Shown: in pieces, positions 24,644-32,644 of the stretch
Position numbering within the stretch: the stretch's first letter is position 1
How the letters are laid out: every line of letters starts with the position of its first letter
NCBI GenBank assembly: GCA_964396715.1
Contig: CAYNFQ010000005.1
Location: 1 to 56,739, forward strand
DNA from: CAYNFQ01 sp964396715
Lineage (GTDB): Bacteria > Patescibacteriota > Microgenomatia > Daviesbacterales > UBA10151
Length of the DNA stretch: 56,739 bases
Reading direction: 5' to 3'
The notes under the pieces: model-generated
What the model saw: the letters and a program-made list of their open reading frames with translations, nothing else
What the model was told of the DNA's origin: nothing
Databases searched by the model: none
Translations under genes and position numbers: made by a program

Positions 24644-24979
24644 ATGTTGAAACTAAAGAAAAACCAATCCCTTCTTGTGGTGATTTCTCTTTCTTGCGCA
24701 TTCACAATTGCCGCAGTTATACTGATTTTTTTCAGATTTCTGCCGGAAAAACTGCCGCTTTTTTACTCCCTCCCTTGGGGAGAAGCACAACTTGCTCATC
24801 ATCGGCAATTCTTAATACTACCCGTAAGCATTATCTTAATTTGTACTTTTAATTTTATCCTGTCCCAACAGCTTCATCATTCCCAGTCTTTTTTTAAAAA
24901 AGTTTTAATTCTTTCATCTTTGATTTCAACGCTGATATTATCTGTCACGTTTATTAAAATTATATTAATATTTATCTAA
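24644..24979 (+). CDS. Small membrane protein, three helices
   Basis: 111 residues with helices at about 10-31, 50-73 and 84-110. FRFLPEKLPLFYSLPWGEAQ is the type of loop seen in DUF1648-like proteins. Lies 5 bp after the GT2 gene and directly abuts the WecA-like gene, so it belongs to the same operon. Role unknown. Confidence 0.65.
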   Translation: MLKLKKNQSLLVVISLSCAFTIAAVILIFFRFLPEKLPLFYSLPWGEAQLAHHRQFLILPVSIILICTFNFILSQQLHHSQSFFKKVLILSSLISTLILSVTFIKIILIFI

Positions 24980-26023
24980 ATGATTTTTTTCTTACCTGCC
25001 CTAATCTCTTTTATAGTAACTACGCTCTCAACTCCCCTCACTATTAAATTTGCGAAAAAATTTAATCTTTTGGATAATCCCAAAGAGCGGCCACACCCGG
25101 CCCATACTCAAAAACGGATCGTTCCCCGCGCAGGAGGGTTAAGCCTATTTTTAGGAATTATCATAAGCTTGCTGATATTTACCCCTTTCAGGGCATACAC
25201 CCTGGGGTTAATAGCTGCCTTAATAATTTTACTTTTGGTGGGACTTTTGGATGATAAATATCAAAACCTATCTCCGTATTTAAGGCTGATTGTCCAATTT
25301 ATTGCAGCCTCTATTTTAGTTTTCAGTGGAGTTAGCATACAGTTTATTACCAATCCTTTGGGAGGGATTATCTACTTTGATCCCTTGCTTGCTAACCTGC
25401 TTGCCATAATTTGGATTGTTTGGGTGGTGAATATGATTAATTGGTCAAAAGGGGTGGACGGACAAATGCCGGGGATCACTGCTGTTGCCGCAGTTATTTT
25501 GGGGTTACTATCCTTAAAACTCTCCCTTTCCCAGGATCCCACACAAGCAGATGTTGCCAAATTGGCCTTTATTACGGCTGGTTCATCTTTGGGATTTTTA
25601 ATTTTTAACTGGTATCCGGCCAAAATTTTTCCCGGCTTTTCCGGATCGGGAGTTTTGGGTTTTATGATTGCCACCTTGGCAATTTTATCCGGCGCAAAAC
25701 TGGCCACCGCAGGATTGGTACTTTTAATACCGGCCACTGATTTTGTCTATACTTTCTTTCGCAGAATCATGCAGGGTAAATCCCCTGTCTGGGCAGATCG
25801 GGGTCATTTACACCATAAACTTTTGCAGGCAGGCTTCTCACACAGACAAATAGCCTTGTTTTATATTTTAGGATCTGCTATGTTAGGGGCAACAGCCCTA
25901 AGTTTATCCTCACAAGGTAAACTGTTTGCGGCAATCTTAGTTGCAACTGTTGTAGCAGGTGGAATATTATGGCTCAGCTTCTTTGGGGAATCCTTAAAAC
26001 GTCGCGTCCCAGACAATGGGTAA
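24980..26023 (+). CDS. WecA/MraY-family polyprenyl-phosphate sugar-1-phosphate transferase
   Basis: 347 residues, about 10-11 membrane helices. Family signatures: NPKERPHPAHTQKRIVPRAGG (loop 1), GLLDDKYQNLSP (DD motif) and HLHHKLLQAGFSHRQ (WecA-type HIHH motif). The active-site loop reads NMINWSKGVDGQ where the family norm is NxxNxxDGxDGL, so one acidic residue is replaced. Starts lipid-linked glycan synthesis by moving a sugar-1-phosphate onto undecaprenyl phosphate. Confidence 0.85.
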   Translation: MIFFLPALISFIVTTLSTPLTIKFAKKFNLLDNPKERPHPAHTQKRIVPRAGGLSLFLGIIISLLIFTPFRAYTLGLIAALIILLLVGLLDDKYQNLSPYLRLIVQFIAASILVFSGVSIQFITNPLGGIIYFDPLLANLLAIIWIVWVVNMINWSKGVDGQMPGITAVAAVILGLLSLKLSLSQDPTQADVAKLAFITAGSSLGFLIFNWYPAKIFPGFSGSGVLGFMIATLAILSGAKLATAGLVLLIPATDFVYTFFRRIMQGKSPVWADRGHLHHKLLQAGFSHRQIALFYILGSAMLGATALSLSSQGKLFAAILVATVVAGGILWLSFFGESLKRRVPDNG

Positions 26024-26901
26024 AAAATTTTGCGGTTTTCGCGGCATTGGTTTTTTCCGGAACCTTACCAGATCCGCTAAACCAACTGCGGGCCACCCAG
26101 GCATTTGTACTATTTTGTGTATTTTCATCCGCCACCTATTTTTTAAATGACATTTTTGATATTGAAAGGGATAAACTTCACCCTTTTAAAAAAAGGCGTC
26201 CCATCGCTTCAGGACTGATACCTACCCCCTTAGCTTTAACTCTGGCTTTACTGCTGATTGTTTTAGGTCTGCCGTTTGCCTACAAACTCTCCCCGGCCTT
26301 TTTCTTTGCCGCCATCACTTATTTAATACTGCAACTTTTTTACTCCTCCTATCTTAAACAGGTAATTTTAATTGATGTTTTGGTGATTGCCGCAGGCTTT
26401 GTGTTAAGGGTTTATGGTGGGGTCTGGGCAATCGACGCGCATTTGAATGTCTGGTTTTTACTGTCTGTTTCCTCATTTGCTTTATTTTTGGCAATCGGAA
26501 AAAGGCGCTCCGAAAGAACGCTTTTGGAGGGACAAGCCTCACAACATCGGGAAACACTGCTGCATTATCCGGAGTCTCTTTTGGATATTTTAACCTCCAT
26601 GTTTGCCACCTCTGCCTGGCTGTCTTATGCATTTTTTGCTTTTTTGCAACCGTCTATTCAGGTACGACCCGTAGTTTCACTTTTCCTGGGTGGTTTTGAA
26701 CTGCCGTTTGCCGAGGCAAAATATTTAATGGCCACAGTGCCGGTGGTGATTTATGGCGTCATGAGATATCTGTATATTATTTATGAGAAAAAGGAAGGCG
26801 AATCACCCGAGAGAGTGTTGCTGTCTGATAAGCCACTTTTAACAACAGTAGTTATCTATCTTTTGATGGTGGTGGGAATTATCTATTATCTGGGGGTATA
26901 A
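25969..26901 (+). CDS. UbiA-family prenyltransferase, decaprenyl-phosphate phosphoribosyltransferase-like
   Basis: 310 residues, about nine helices. SRPRQWVKNFAVFAALVFSG at the start and NDIFDIERDKLHPFKKRRPI (first Asp-rich motif) are typical of DPPR synthase (mycobacterial Rv3806c type), which makes the ribose/arabinose lipid donor. The second motif is weaker. The gene overlaps the WecA-like gene by 55 bp. With the GT2 it may build an arabinose- or ribose-containing surface polymer (inference). Confidence 0.78.
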   Translation: MAQLLWGILKTSRPRQWVKNFAVFAALVFSGTLPDPLNQLRATQAFVLFCVFSSATYFLNDIFDIERDKLHPFKKRRPIASGLIPTPLALTLALLLIVLGLPFAYKLSPAFFFAAITYLILQLFYSSYLKQVILIDVLVIAAGFVLRVYGGVWAIDAHLNVWFLLSVSSFALFLAIGKRRSERTLLEGQASQHRETLLHYPESLLDILTSMFATSAWLSYAFFAFLQPSIQVRPVVSLFLGGFELPFAEAKYLMATVPVVIYGVMRYLYIIYEKKEGESPERVLLSDKPLLTTVVIYLLMVVGIIYYLGV

Positions 26902-26965
26902 GCAAAACTTGATAATGCTCTCCTATATTGGGGAGATTGATCTGGACAAAAAAACCAGCCGGACA

Positions 26966-27418
26966 TCAATTCATTTTAATACTACCCTGAGGCGGAAAAC
27001 TTAATTGTCCGTCGAAACCATTATTTCCAATTTTAAGACCTACTCTGGCAGACAAGGCTATTGACTCAATTAAACTGCGTATCTGATAAACATCTCTTCT
27101 GAAAAGCTTATCAACAAATATATCTAAGCCTCCTGTTAAACTCTTAATGTGGACATGCCCAAAGAATGGACCGGCTGATGCATCAACACAGGCAATATCT
27201 GTGGCCATGATAGAAATCACCTCATCCGCCCAAGGCCCCTCAATTCTCTTCCACACAATTCTTAGCTCCTCAATGATCAACTCATCAGGAAAAAAAGTCA
27301 GCGGGAAAATCTGCCTAAAGCGACCCAAGATCTTAGAATTCGGATTTTGACCATTGAATGTTTTAACACCAATAACCTGATCAAGCTGCCAGATTTCAGT
27401 CTTGGCAAGGTACCTCAT
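26966..27418 (-). CDS. Bacterial PH-like domain protein
   Basis: 150 residues. The pattern TFFPDELIIEELRIVWKRIE, then EVISIMATDIACVDASAG, FGHVHIKSLTGG and DVYQIRSLIESIAL is that of a single bacterial pleckstrin-homology-like fold. No membrane helix. It is translated with the MarR gene (4-bp overlap ATGA), so it is probably part of what that regulator controls. Confidence 0.55.
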   Translation of the reverse strand: MRYLAKTEIWQLDQVIGVKTFNGQNPNSKILGRFRQIFPLTFFPDELIIEELRIVWKRIEGPWADEVISIMATDIACVDASAGPFFGHVHIKSLTGGLDIFVDKLFRRDVYQIRSLIESIALSARVGLKIGNNGFDGQLSFPPQGSIKMN

Positions 27419-27849
27419 TTATCACCTCCTTTCCATTGTTCTAAACTTTGGTCCAACTTGTCCAAAGTCAAATAAAAAAACTTTGTTTCCTTATCGGATA
27501 ATCTTTGCTTTAAAAATTCCTCTAGACTGGCTATATGAGCTTTTATTGTCCTGATCACTGATCCGCCCTTTCTGGTGAGGACAATTTGATATTTCCTACG
27601 GTCACCATTGACATTTTCTCTTGTCACCAAATCCAATTTTTCCAGATCATCAATCACTGTCACCACTGTGGCCGGTTCCAGATTTAAAGTTTGGGCAATC
27701 TGCTTTTGACTGATGCCTTTTTTTGCATTGATTAATATCAGAGCAGAAGATTGCGAATAGGAAAGCGGCACGGGAGATAAATCAAAGTCTATACACTTTT
27801 GGAATTTTTTACCTAGATTGACAGTATGAAAAAGGAGTGTATGTTTCAT
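27415..27849 (-). CDS. MarR-family transcriptional regulator
   Basis: 144 residues of winged helix: LSYSQSSALILINAKKGISQ, QIAQTLNLEPATVVTVIDDL (recognition helix), DLVTRENVNGDRRKYQIVLT (wing). Dimeric MarR proteins release DNA on binding small ligands. First of a two-gene operon with the PH-like protein. No clear operator found upstream. Confidence 0.88.
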   Translation of the reverse strand: MKHTLLFHTVNLGKKFQKCIDFDLSPVPLSYSQSSALILINAKKGISQKQIAQTLNLEPATVVTVIDDLEKLDLVTRENVNGDRRKYQIVLTRKGGSVIRTIKAHIASLEEFLKQRLSDKETKFFYLTLDKLDQSLEQWKGGDK

Positions 27850-27906
27850 AAAATAATTTGATTTCTAACAATAAGAATTCTAACATATCATAGTTCAATA
27901 TCTTTG

Positions 27907-28713
27907 TCAAGGTGTTGCTTTTTTCTCCACATATGTCGAAGAGACAAACCCTTCAGTATTATCCGCAAGCCTGACCCGCATCCAATCGCCCAGATCTTCC
28001 AGCAGGATCAGTGTATCACCCGGGGTCACCCTGGCTATTTCCTTGCCATTTAAGGATGCCTTATCCCTGACTCTTAAAAAGTTTGTTGGGGTATCCAAAA
28101 CTAACACCTCAGGCGTAACTTTGATTGCAGGCGTGGCAATGGTGGTCAAATCCGCCTCGGAAAGACCCAAGTCTACCGAAACAGTCAAATTAAACTCAGC
28201 AGGCAGATTAGCCCTGATGCTTCTTTTTAGATAATTTGGGTGGGAAATCAGAATGGTGTGCTCTCCTGCTGCCAAACTCAAGGTAGTGGGAGTTTTGCCT
28301 AAAACCTTTCCGTCCACCTCCACCTCTGATGCTGACGGGTTGGAAATAACAGTCAATCCCCGTCCCTTTTCCAAGGTTAAAACCTCACCGCTTTGCGACG
28401 ATGTATCTTTGGCAAGATCCCTGTTTATCACAGATACTGTTCCTTCAGAAAGCATCACTTTCCCCTGCCAGACTGCTCCCTCCTTATCAATTGTTACCGT
28501 ATATTCCCTCACTGCCAAATTTTTATCCTCAAAAGGGGTTTTTCCCACCTCACGACCATCCAAAAAAACAGTGGCGCCATCCGGTTTGGACAAAACCGAG
28601 ATACCGCTTCTCTCTTTAATACCCAAAAGCATCTCCGCTCCCTTACCGCTGAATCTGACAATCAGCATCAGCAGGCTCAGTAAAACCAGTATCCAAATTA
28701 TTGTTTTTTTCAT
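27907..28713 (-). CDS. Secreted PEGA and SH3-domain protein
   Basis: 268 residues. Signal-anchor helix at 4-22; two PEGA beta-units at about 36-105 (SKPDGATVFLDGREVGKTPF) and 115-180 (SNPSASEVEVDGKVLGKTPT); a C-terminal bacterial SH3 domain at about 205-262 (FLRVRDKASLNGKEIARVTP). A wall- or surface-binding protein. Divergent from the M23 peptidase gene, which fits a shared cell-envelope role. Confidence 0.85.
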   Translation of the reverse strand: MKKTIIWILVLLSLLMLIVRFSGKGAEMLLGIKERSGISVLSKPDGATVFLDGREVGKTPFEDKNLAVREYTVTIDKEGAVWQGKVMLSEGTVSVINRDLAKDTSSQSGEVLTLEKGRGLTVISNPSASEVEVDGKVLGKTPTTLSLAAGEHTILISHPNYLKRSIRANLPAEFNLTVSVDLGLSEADLTTIATPAIKVTPEVLVLDTPTNFLRVRDKASLNGKEIARVTPGDTLILLEDLGDWMRVRLADNTEGFVSSTYVEKKATP

Positions 28714-28753
28714 ACTGCGGCACTTTCAGTACAAATTATTATACCCTACAATT

Positions 28754-28782
28754 TTGACTTTGAGGCTGGAATTTGTTATCAT
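28754..28782 (+). promoter_or_regulatory. Promoter of the M23 peptidase gene
   Basis: TTGACT (28754-28759), 17 bp, TATCAT (28777-28782). Confidence 0.65.
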
Positions 28783-28792
28783 ACGCGCCTGT

Positions 28793-29428
28793 TTGAAAAA
28801 ACAATTTAAAAACTCTCTGCCTAAGGCAGTTTTTGAAAGGGTCGCCCTAAATCAAAAATTGCCTAAAATAGGCCCGAGGTTCCAAGGTTGGTTTAAAAGG
28901 CTTAGTATAATTTTCTTGGTGGCATTTGCTCTCCTGGGTTACTATCCTTCCCTTTCCATGCCTCCTGTCAGGTTGTCCACTGCCAAAGCCCAGGGACTGG
29001 CACAAAGGGGGGAGATTTTAGCATCCTCATTTTCCCAGGCCTTGGTACTGCCGCACCCGGGTTATCTATCCACCAGATTCTCCAATTATCATCCGGCAGT
29101 CGATATTGCTTCAGGTTTGGGTATGCCTATCCGTCCGATATTAAAAGGTGTTGTGGAAAAAACAGGCAAGGACTTTTTCGGTTTGGGAAATTATGTGGTA
29201 GTTACCCACGAAAAGGGTTTTCAATCAACATACGGCCACATGGGCAAAATCTTTGTCAGGGAAGACCAGGCAGTAAGCAGTGAAAACATCCTGGGAGAAG
29301 TTGGACTAACCGGTCACACATCCGGTCCCCACACACACTTGGAAATAAGGCAAAATGGAAAATATATCGACCCGCTTCCCCTGCTTCCTCAAATCCCCGA
29401 TATGCCAAGGATTGCCGCAACTAAGTAA
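28793..29428 (+). CDS. M23-family peptidase (LytM-like)
   Basis: 211 residues from a TTG start 10 nt after the -10 box; no ATG or GTG fits between the promoter and the domain. A membrane helix at about 35-55 (LSIIFLVAFALLGYYPSL) leads to an M23 domain: NYHPAVDIASG (H and D ligands), VVVTHEKGFQSTYGHMGKI and GHTSGPHTHLEIRQNG (HTH ligand). All three zinc-site motifs are intact, so active peptidoglycan hydrolysis is likely. Ends convergently with the PH gene, overlapping by 8 bp. Confidence 0.85.
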   Translation: MKKQFKNSLPKAVFERVALNQKLPKIGPRFQGWFKRLSIIFLVAFALLGYYPSLSMPPVRLSTAKAQGLAQRGEILASSFSQALVLPHPGYLSTRFSNYHPAVDIASGLGMPIRPILKGVVEKTGKDFFGLGNYVVVTHEKGFQSTYGHMGKIFVREDQAVSSENILGEVGLTGHTSGPHTHLEIRQNGKYIDPLPLLPQIPDMPRIAATK

Positions 29429-30017
29429 CAATTTCACCCTCCACTTCTGTCAAAGTTGCCCCCCGCAGTCCAAATTGTTCTCTTTCCCGATTTATCAACC
29501 GCTCCAGCAGATTTTTTAACTCCATCGGGTAATCCACGTATGCTAAATTAATTTCACCTTTATTCATGCCGGCTGTATTGATAATTATTGAACCGTGATG
29601 CAAAAACAGGCGATCAATTATTGACTGGTCAACCTCCAGATGAGTAATTTTATCAAAAAGGGTGGCTGATAGCTTGACCCCAAAAATCCCCTTCTTGATA
29701 ACCACTCTTCTGGTTGTCAAAAGATACCTGTTGGAATGAAAAGTGTGCATGGTCTTTAAAATGGCAGAGGCAAACATTAATCCTGTTGCCAAAATAATCG
29801 CCCAAACCTTATCAAGTCCCAAGAGCCAGCCTAATCCCAAACCTAAACCTGCAAATAACAATCCAGGCAGTAAAAGGTAGATGATAAATTTGGAACGAAT
29901 ATAGGCTTTGGAAAAAGAAGTTACCAAAACCAACTCTTCGTCCTCAGATAAATATTTGGAGAATGCTTTTTGTTCTTTTTGGGTAGGTGAATCTTTGTAA
30001 TGAAACTTAGCCATCAA
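29421..30017 (-). CDS. Membrane protein with bacterial PH domain (bPH2/YdbS-like)
   Basis: 198 residues. Two helices at about 42-65 and 68-88 (FIIYLLLPGLLFAGLGLGLG; VWAIILATGLMFASAIL) followed by a PH fold: RYLLTTRRVVIKKGIFGVKL, LFDKITHLEVDQSIIDRLFL and GSIIINTAG. Similar proteins are common, of unknown role, often linked to membrane stress. Confidence 0.8.
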   Translation of the reverse strand: MMAKFHYKDSPTQKEQKAFSKYLSEDEELVLVTSFSKAYIRSKFIIYLLLPGLLFAGLGLGLGWLLGLDKVWAIILATGLMFASAILKTMHTFHSNRYLLTTRRVVIKKGIFGVKLSATLFDKITHLEVDQSIIDRLFLHHGSIIINTAGMNKGEINLAYVDYPMELKNLLERLINREREQFGLRGATLTEVEGEIVT

Positions 30018-30032
30018 TTAAATTGTAGCAGA

Positions 30033-30275
30033 TTAACCAAAATCATTCTCTGAAAAAATGGATGTAGAACTAGGAAATCTAGATAATGATATTCTTCTGC
30101 TACGGGAAGCTCTAGATGATAATATTCCTCTGCCACGGAAGGCTCTACTGGAAAATAGCCTGAATCTGCTTGACCCCCTTCTTGTTCTCATTCTCGAACT
30201 CCATCTTGATAGGGAAGTTTCCGAACTATCTGCTCTTTCTGTATCTGATTCCACTACTGCCTCAGGGCTTACCAT
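30033..30275 (-). CDS. Small Arg/Ser-rich basic protein
   Basis: 80 residues, no known family. The middle is built from imperfect repeats of a ~13-codon unit (SSRAFRGRGILSSRASRSRR), giving an SR-like, very basic, disordered peptide that could bind RNA or DNA. A perfect-looking promoter (TTGACA-17-TACACT) ends 14 nt before its ATG, which supports this strand over a Leu-rich frame on the opposite strand (30058-30279). Downstream of groEL on the same strand but with its own promoter. Confidence 0.5.
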   Translation of the reverse strand: MVSPEAVVESDTERADSSETSLSRWSSRMRTRRGSSRFRLFSSRAFRGRGILSSRASRSRRISLSRFPSSTSIFSENDFG

Positions 30276-30289
30276 TTGAATAGTATTAA

Positions 30290-30318
30290 AGTGTACAGCT
30301 ACCTTAACTTTCTGTCAA
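30290..30318 (-). promoter_or_regulatory. Promoter of the Arg/Ser-rich gene
   Basis: Minus strand TTGACA (30318-30313), 17 bp, TACACT (30295-30290). Confidence 0.65.
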
Positions 30319-30321
30319 ATT

Positions 30322-31944
30322 TTAATATTCACCCATTCCACCCGGGGGCATTGGAGGAGTTGGAGCTGGGGGCTCTGGTTTGTCCGAGATTAAAACGTGG
30401 GTAGTCATCACCATGATAGCAACAGAGGCAGCATTTTGCAGAGCAGATCTGGTTACTTTCACAGGATCGATAATTCCAGCTTTAATTAAATCTTTGACTT
30501 GCCCATCAATTACATCAATACCCATTGAACCATTACTGTCCATCACCTTTGATAAAGCTATCCCATCATCCATACCGGCATTTTTAACCAAGCTCCTGAA
30601 TGGTTGTTCCAGCGCTTTTTTGACAATCTCCACCCCAACCTTTTCCTCTTGCCCATCCACCACCACGCTCTCTAAAACTTGCGCCACTCTCAAAAGTGCC
30701 ACTTCTCCTCCTGCCACAATTCCTTCCTCAATGGCAGCTTTGGTGGCAGCCACTGCATCAATCACTCTTTCTTTTTTCTCTTTAAGCTCAATTTCTGTGG
30801 CAGCTCCCACATTAACCACAGCCACACCACCAGTCAGCTTGGCCAGTCTTTCCTGCAGTTTTTCCTTATCAAATTCTGAATCTGAAGTTTCCAGCTCCCT
30901 TCTTATTTGGGAAATTCTTGCTTCAATTTTACTTTTGGCACCTTTTCCGTCAACAATCAACGTGTTGTCCTTATCTGAAGTCACCCTGCCGGCTCTGCCC
31001 AGCATATCCACTTCAACTGATTCAAACTTTACTCCGGTGTCTTCTGAAATCACTGTTCCGCCTGTTAAAATGGCAATATCCTCCAGCATTTCTTTCCGTC
31101 TGTCCCCGAATCCGGGAGCTTTAACTGCCAAAACATTAAATGAGCCCCGCAACTTATTTACCACTAATAAAGCTAGTGCTTCACCTTCTACCTCATCTGC
31201 TAGTAACACCAGATTCTTACTAACCTGGACGAATTTCTCCAAAAACGGCACCAAATCAGCAGCAGAGGAAATCTTTTTATCAGTAATTAAAATATAGGCA
31301 TCTTCAATAGAGGATTCCATTTTATCCGTATCTGTCACAAAATAAGGGGAGACAAAACCTTTATCAAACTCCATCCCTTCTTTATAATCAACGCTCATTT
31401 CAGTGGTTTTACCTTCCTCAACTGTCACCACTCCGTCTTTACCCACTTTTTGTAAGGCTTCGGCAATTAAATTGCCGATCTGGGAATCTGCCGCTGCAAT
31501 AGTAGCAACTTGGGCCACCTCCTCTTGAGTGGAAATTTTCTTGCTCATTTTCTTAAGCTCTTCCACCAAAGCAGAAACAGCCTTCTCCATGCCGTGTTTT
31601 AAAATCATGGGGTTTGAACCTGCCTGGATATTCTTCAAGCCTTCAGATACCATGGCCTGGGCTAAAATAGTGGCAGTGGTGGTACCATCTCCTGCCACAT
31701 CATTGGTTTTTGAAGCAGCCTCTTTAATCAGTTGCGCTCCCATATTTTCAAAGGGATCTTCCAAATCTATTTCTTTGGCAACAGTTACCCCATCATGCAC
31801 CACATTAGGTGCTCCCCATTTTTTATCCAAAGCCACGTTCCTGCCTTTTGGCCCTAAGGTTGTAGCCACAGCCTCTGTTAAGGTATTTATACCTTTAAGT
31901 AACTTTTCTCTAGCTTCCGCATTAAATTTTAGTATTTTAGCCAT
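30322..31944 (-). CDS. groL: Chaperonin GroEL (Hsp60)
   Basis: 540 residues, full length. LGPKGRNVALDKKWGAPNVV, the ATPase motif VAGDGTTTATILAQ, the apical domain and GGVAVVNVGAATEIELKEKK are all present. The C-terminus ends PPAPTPPMPPGGMGEY, a short Gly/Met tail. GGAGAT lies about 9 nt before the ATG. Third gene of a groES - unknown gene - groEL operon. Confidence 0.97.
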   Translation of the reverse strand: MAKILKFNAEAREKLLKGINTLTEAVATTLGPKGRNVALDKKWGAPNVVHDGVTVAKEIDLEDPFENMGAQLIKEAASKTNDVAGDGTTTATILAQAMVSEGLKNIQAGSNPMILKHGMEKAVSALVEELKKMSKKISTQEEVAQVATIAAADSQIGNLIAEALQKVGKDGVVTVEEGKTTEMSVDYKEGMEFDKGFVSPYFVTDTDKMESSIEDAYILITDKKISSAADLVPFLEKFVQVSKNLVLLADEVEGEALALLVVNKLRGSFNVLAVKAPGFGDRRKEMLEDIAILTGGTVISEDTGVKFESVEVDMLGRAGRVTSDKDNTLIVDGKGAKSKIEARISQIRRELETSDSEFDKEKLQERLAKLTGGVAVVNVGAATEIELKEKKERVIDAVAATKAAIEEGIVAGGEVALLRVAQVLESVVVDGQEEKVGVEIVKKALEQPFRSLVKNAGMDDGIALSKVMDSNGSMGIDVIDGQVKDLIKAGIIDPVKVTRSALQNAASVAIMVMTTHVLISDKPEPPAPTPPMPPGGMGEY

Positions 31945-31947
31945 AAA

Positions 31948-32235
31948 TTAAAGATCTCCTAACTCTCCATCATAAGGATCATAAGGTGGCCTAAGCCAAC
32001 CACTTGAAGGATTGTATTCTTTTTCCATCTTATCTAATACAGTTTGAAGTGGTTCACCAACTATCAGCGCCCATACAATCCCTCTTGCACCTAGTAATTC
32101 CCTATAATGAGCCTCCATGATTTTTCTTTCATTTTCAGTGCGATCTGGATTTAATCTACCTGCATATAAATCCATCATTTGACCAGTAATAGCACCGTTG
32201 ATTGATCGTAAATGTTCCCTTTCTTTATGATTCAT
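31948..32235 (-). CDS. Unknown protein encoded between groES and groEL
   Basis: 95 residues from MNHKEREHLRS, which has an AAGGA ribosome site inside the end of groES. The protein is helical and charged (EREHLRSINGAITGQMMDLY, DRTENERKIMEAHYRELLGA), with a proline-rich acidic end (PPYDPYDGELGDL). No family recognised. It follows the groES stop by 4 bp and precedes groEL by 3 bp, so it must be co-expressed with the chaperonin: a candidate co-factor or a passenger gene. Confidence 0.7.
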   Translation of the reverse strand: MNHKEREHLRSINGAITGQMMDLYAGRLNPDRTENERKIMEAHYRELLGARGIVWALIVGEPLQTVLDKMEKEYNPSSGWLRPPYDPYDGELGDL

Positions 32236-32239
32236 ATTT

Positions 32240-32563
32240 TTATCCTTCCAAAATTGCCATAAGATCGTCAAATTTTACCAATTTATACTCCACCCCATCT
32301 ATTTTTATCTCATCTCCGCCCCATTTTTTATAAACAACTTTATCCCCATTTTTAACAGGACACTTCACAGTTTTTCCATTTTCCATCACCATATCATCAC
32401 CACAAGCTATTACTGTTCCTTGAGCCGGTTTTTCTTGGGCTGATTCCGGCAGGATTATACCAGAGGCAGTAGTGGATTCTGCTTCAGAAGGCTCAACTAA
32501 CACATATCCCATGAGAGGTTTTATAGAAACTTTTGAAGTTGTATTTTTATTTACTTTTGGCAT
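32240..32563 (-). CDS. groS: Co-chaperonin GroES (Hsp10)
   Basis: 107 residues from MPKVNKNTTSKVSIKPLMGY. The fold is recognised by the roof region and by TTASGIILPESAQEKPAQGT (mobile loop region), then GDKVVYKKWGGDEIKIDGVE and DLMAILEG at the C-terminus. The start is chosen 52 nt after the promoter -10 box; upstream in-frame codons translate repeat DNA. No CIRCE operator is present. Confidence 0.93.
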   Translation of the reverse strand: MPKVNKNTTSKVSIKPLMGYVLVEPSEAESTTASGIILPESAQEKPAQGTVIACGDDMVMENGKTVKCPVKNGDKVVYKKWGGDEIKIDGVEYKLVKFDDLMAILEG

Positions 32564-32584
32564 ATGAAAACTTATGAGGCAGGA

Positions 32585-32607
32585 CCTGACTGCCGTCAGG
32601 CAGGTCG
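32585..32607. repeat. Palindromic repeat in the groES leader
   Basis: CCTGACTGCCGTCAGG core, same family as CCTGTCTGCCGGCAGG at 56610. It would form a hairpin in the 5' leader of the gro mRNA. Confidence 0.6.
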
Positions 32608-32614
32608 AGTATGA

Positions 32615-32644
32615 TTTATACCAAAAACTAGCACTACTTGTCAA
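32615..32644 (-). promoter_or_regulatory. gro operon promoter
   Basis: Minus strand TTGACA (32644-32639), 18 bp, TATAAA (32620-32615). The -35 overlaps the stop region of the upstream nucleotidyltransferase gene. Confidence 0.65.

Noticed and set aside
28253..28792. Long N-terminal extension of the M23 peptidase frame
   Set aside because: It runs antisense through the PEGA-SH3 gene and precedes the promoter at 28754-28782; the TTG at 28793 is used instead.
30058..30279. Leu-rich frame on the plus strand opposite the Arg/Ser gene
   Set aside because: No promoter or ribosome site; the minus strand has a near-consensus promoter ending 14 nt before its ATG.
30380..31297. Long plus-strand frame opposite groEL
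   Set aside because: Ser/Thr-rich shadow of the groEL codons.
32564..32644. CIRCE operator upstream of groES
   Set aside because: No TTAGCACTC-N9-GAGTGCTAA; the palindrome there is a genome repeat of the CCTGCCTGCCGG type.
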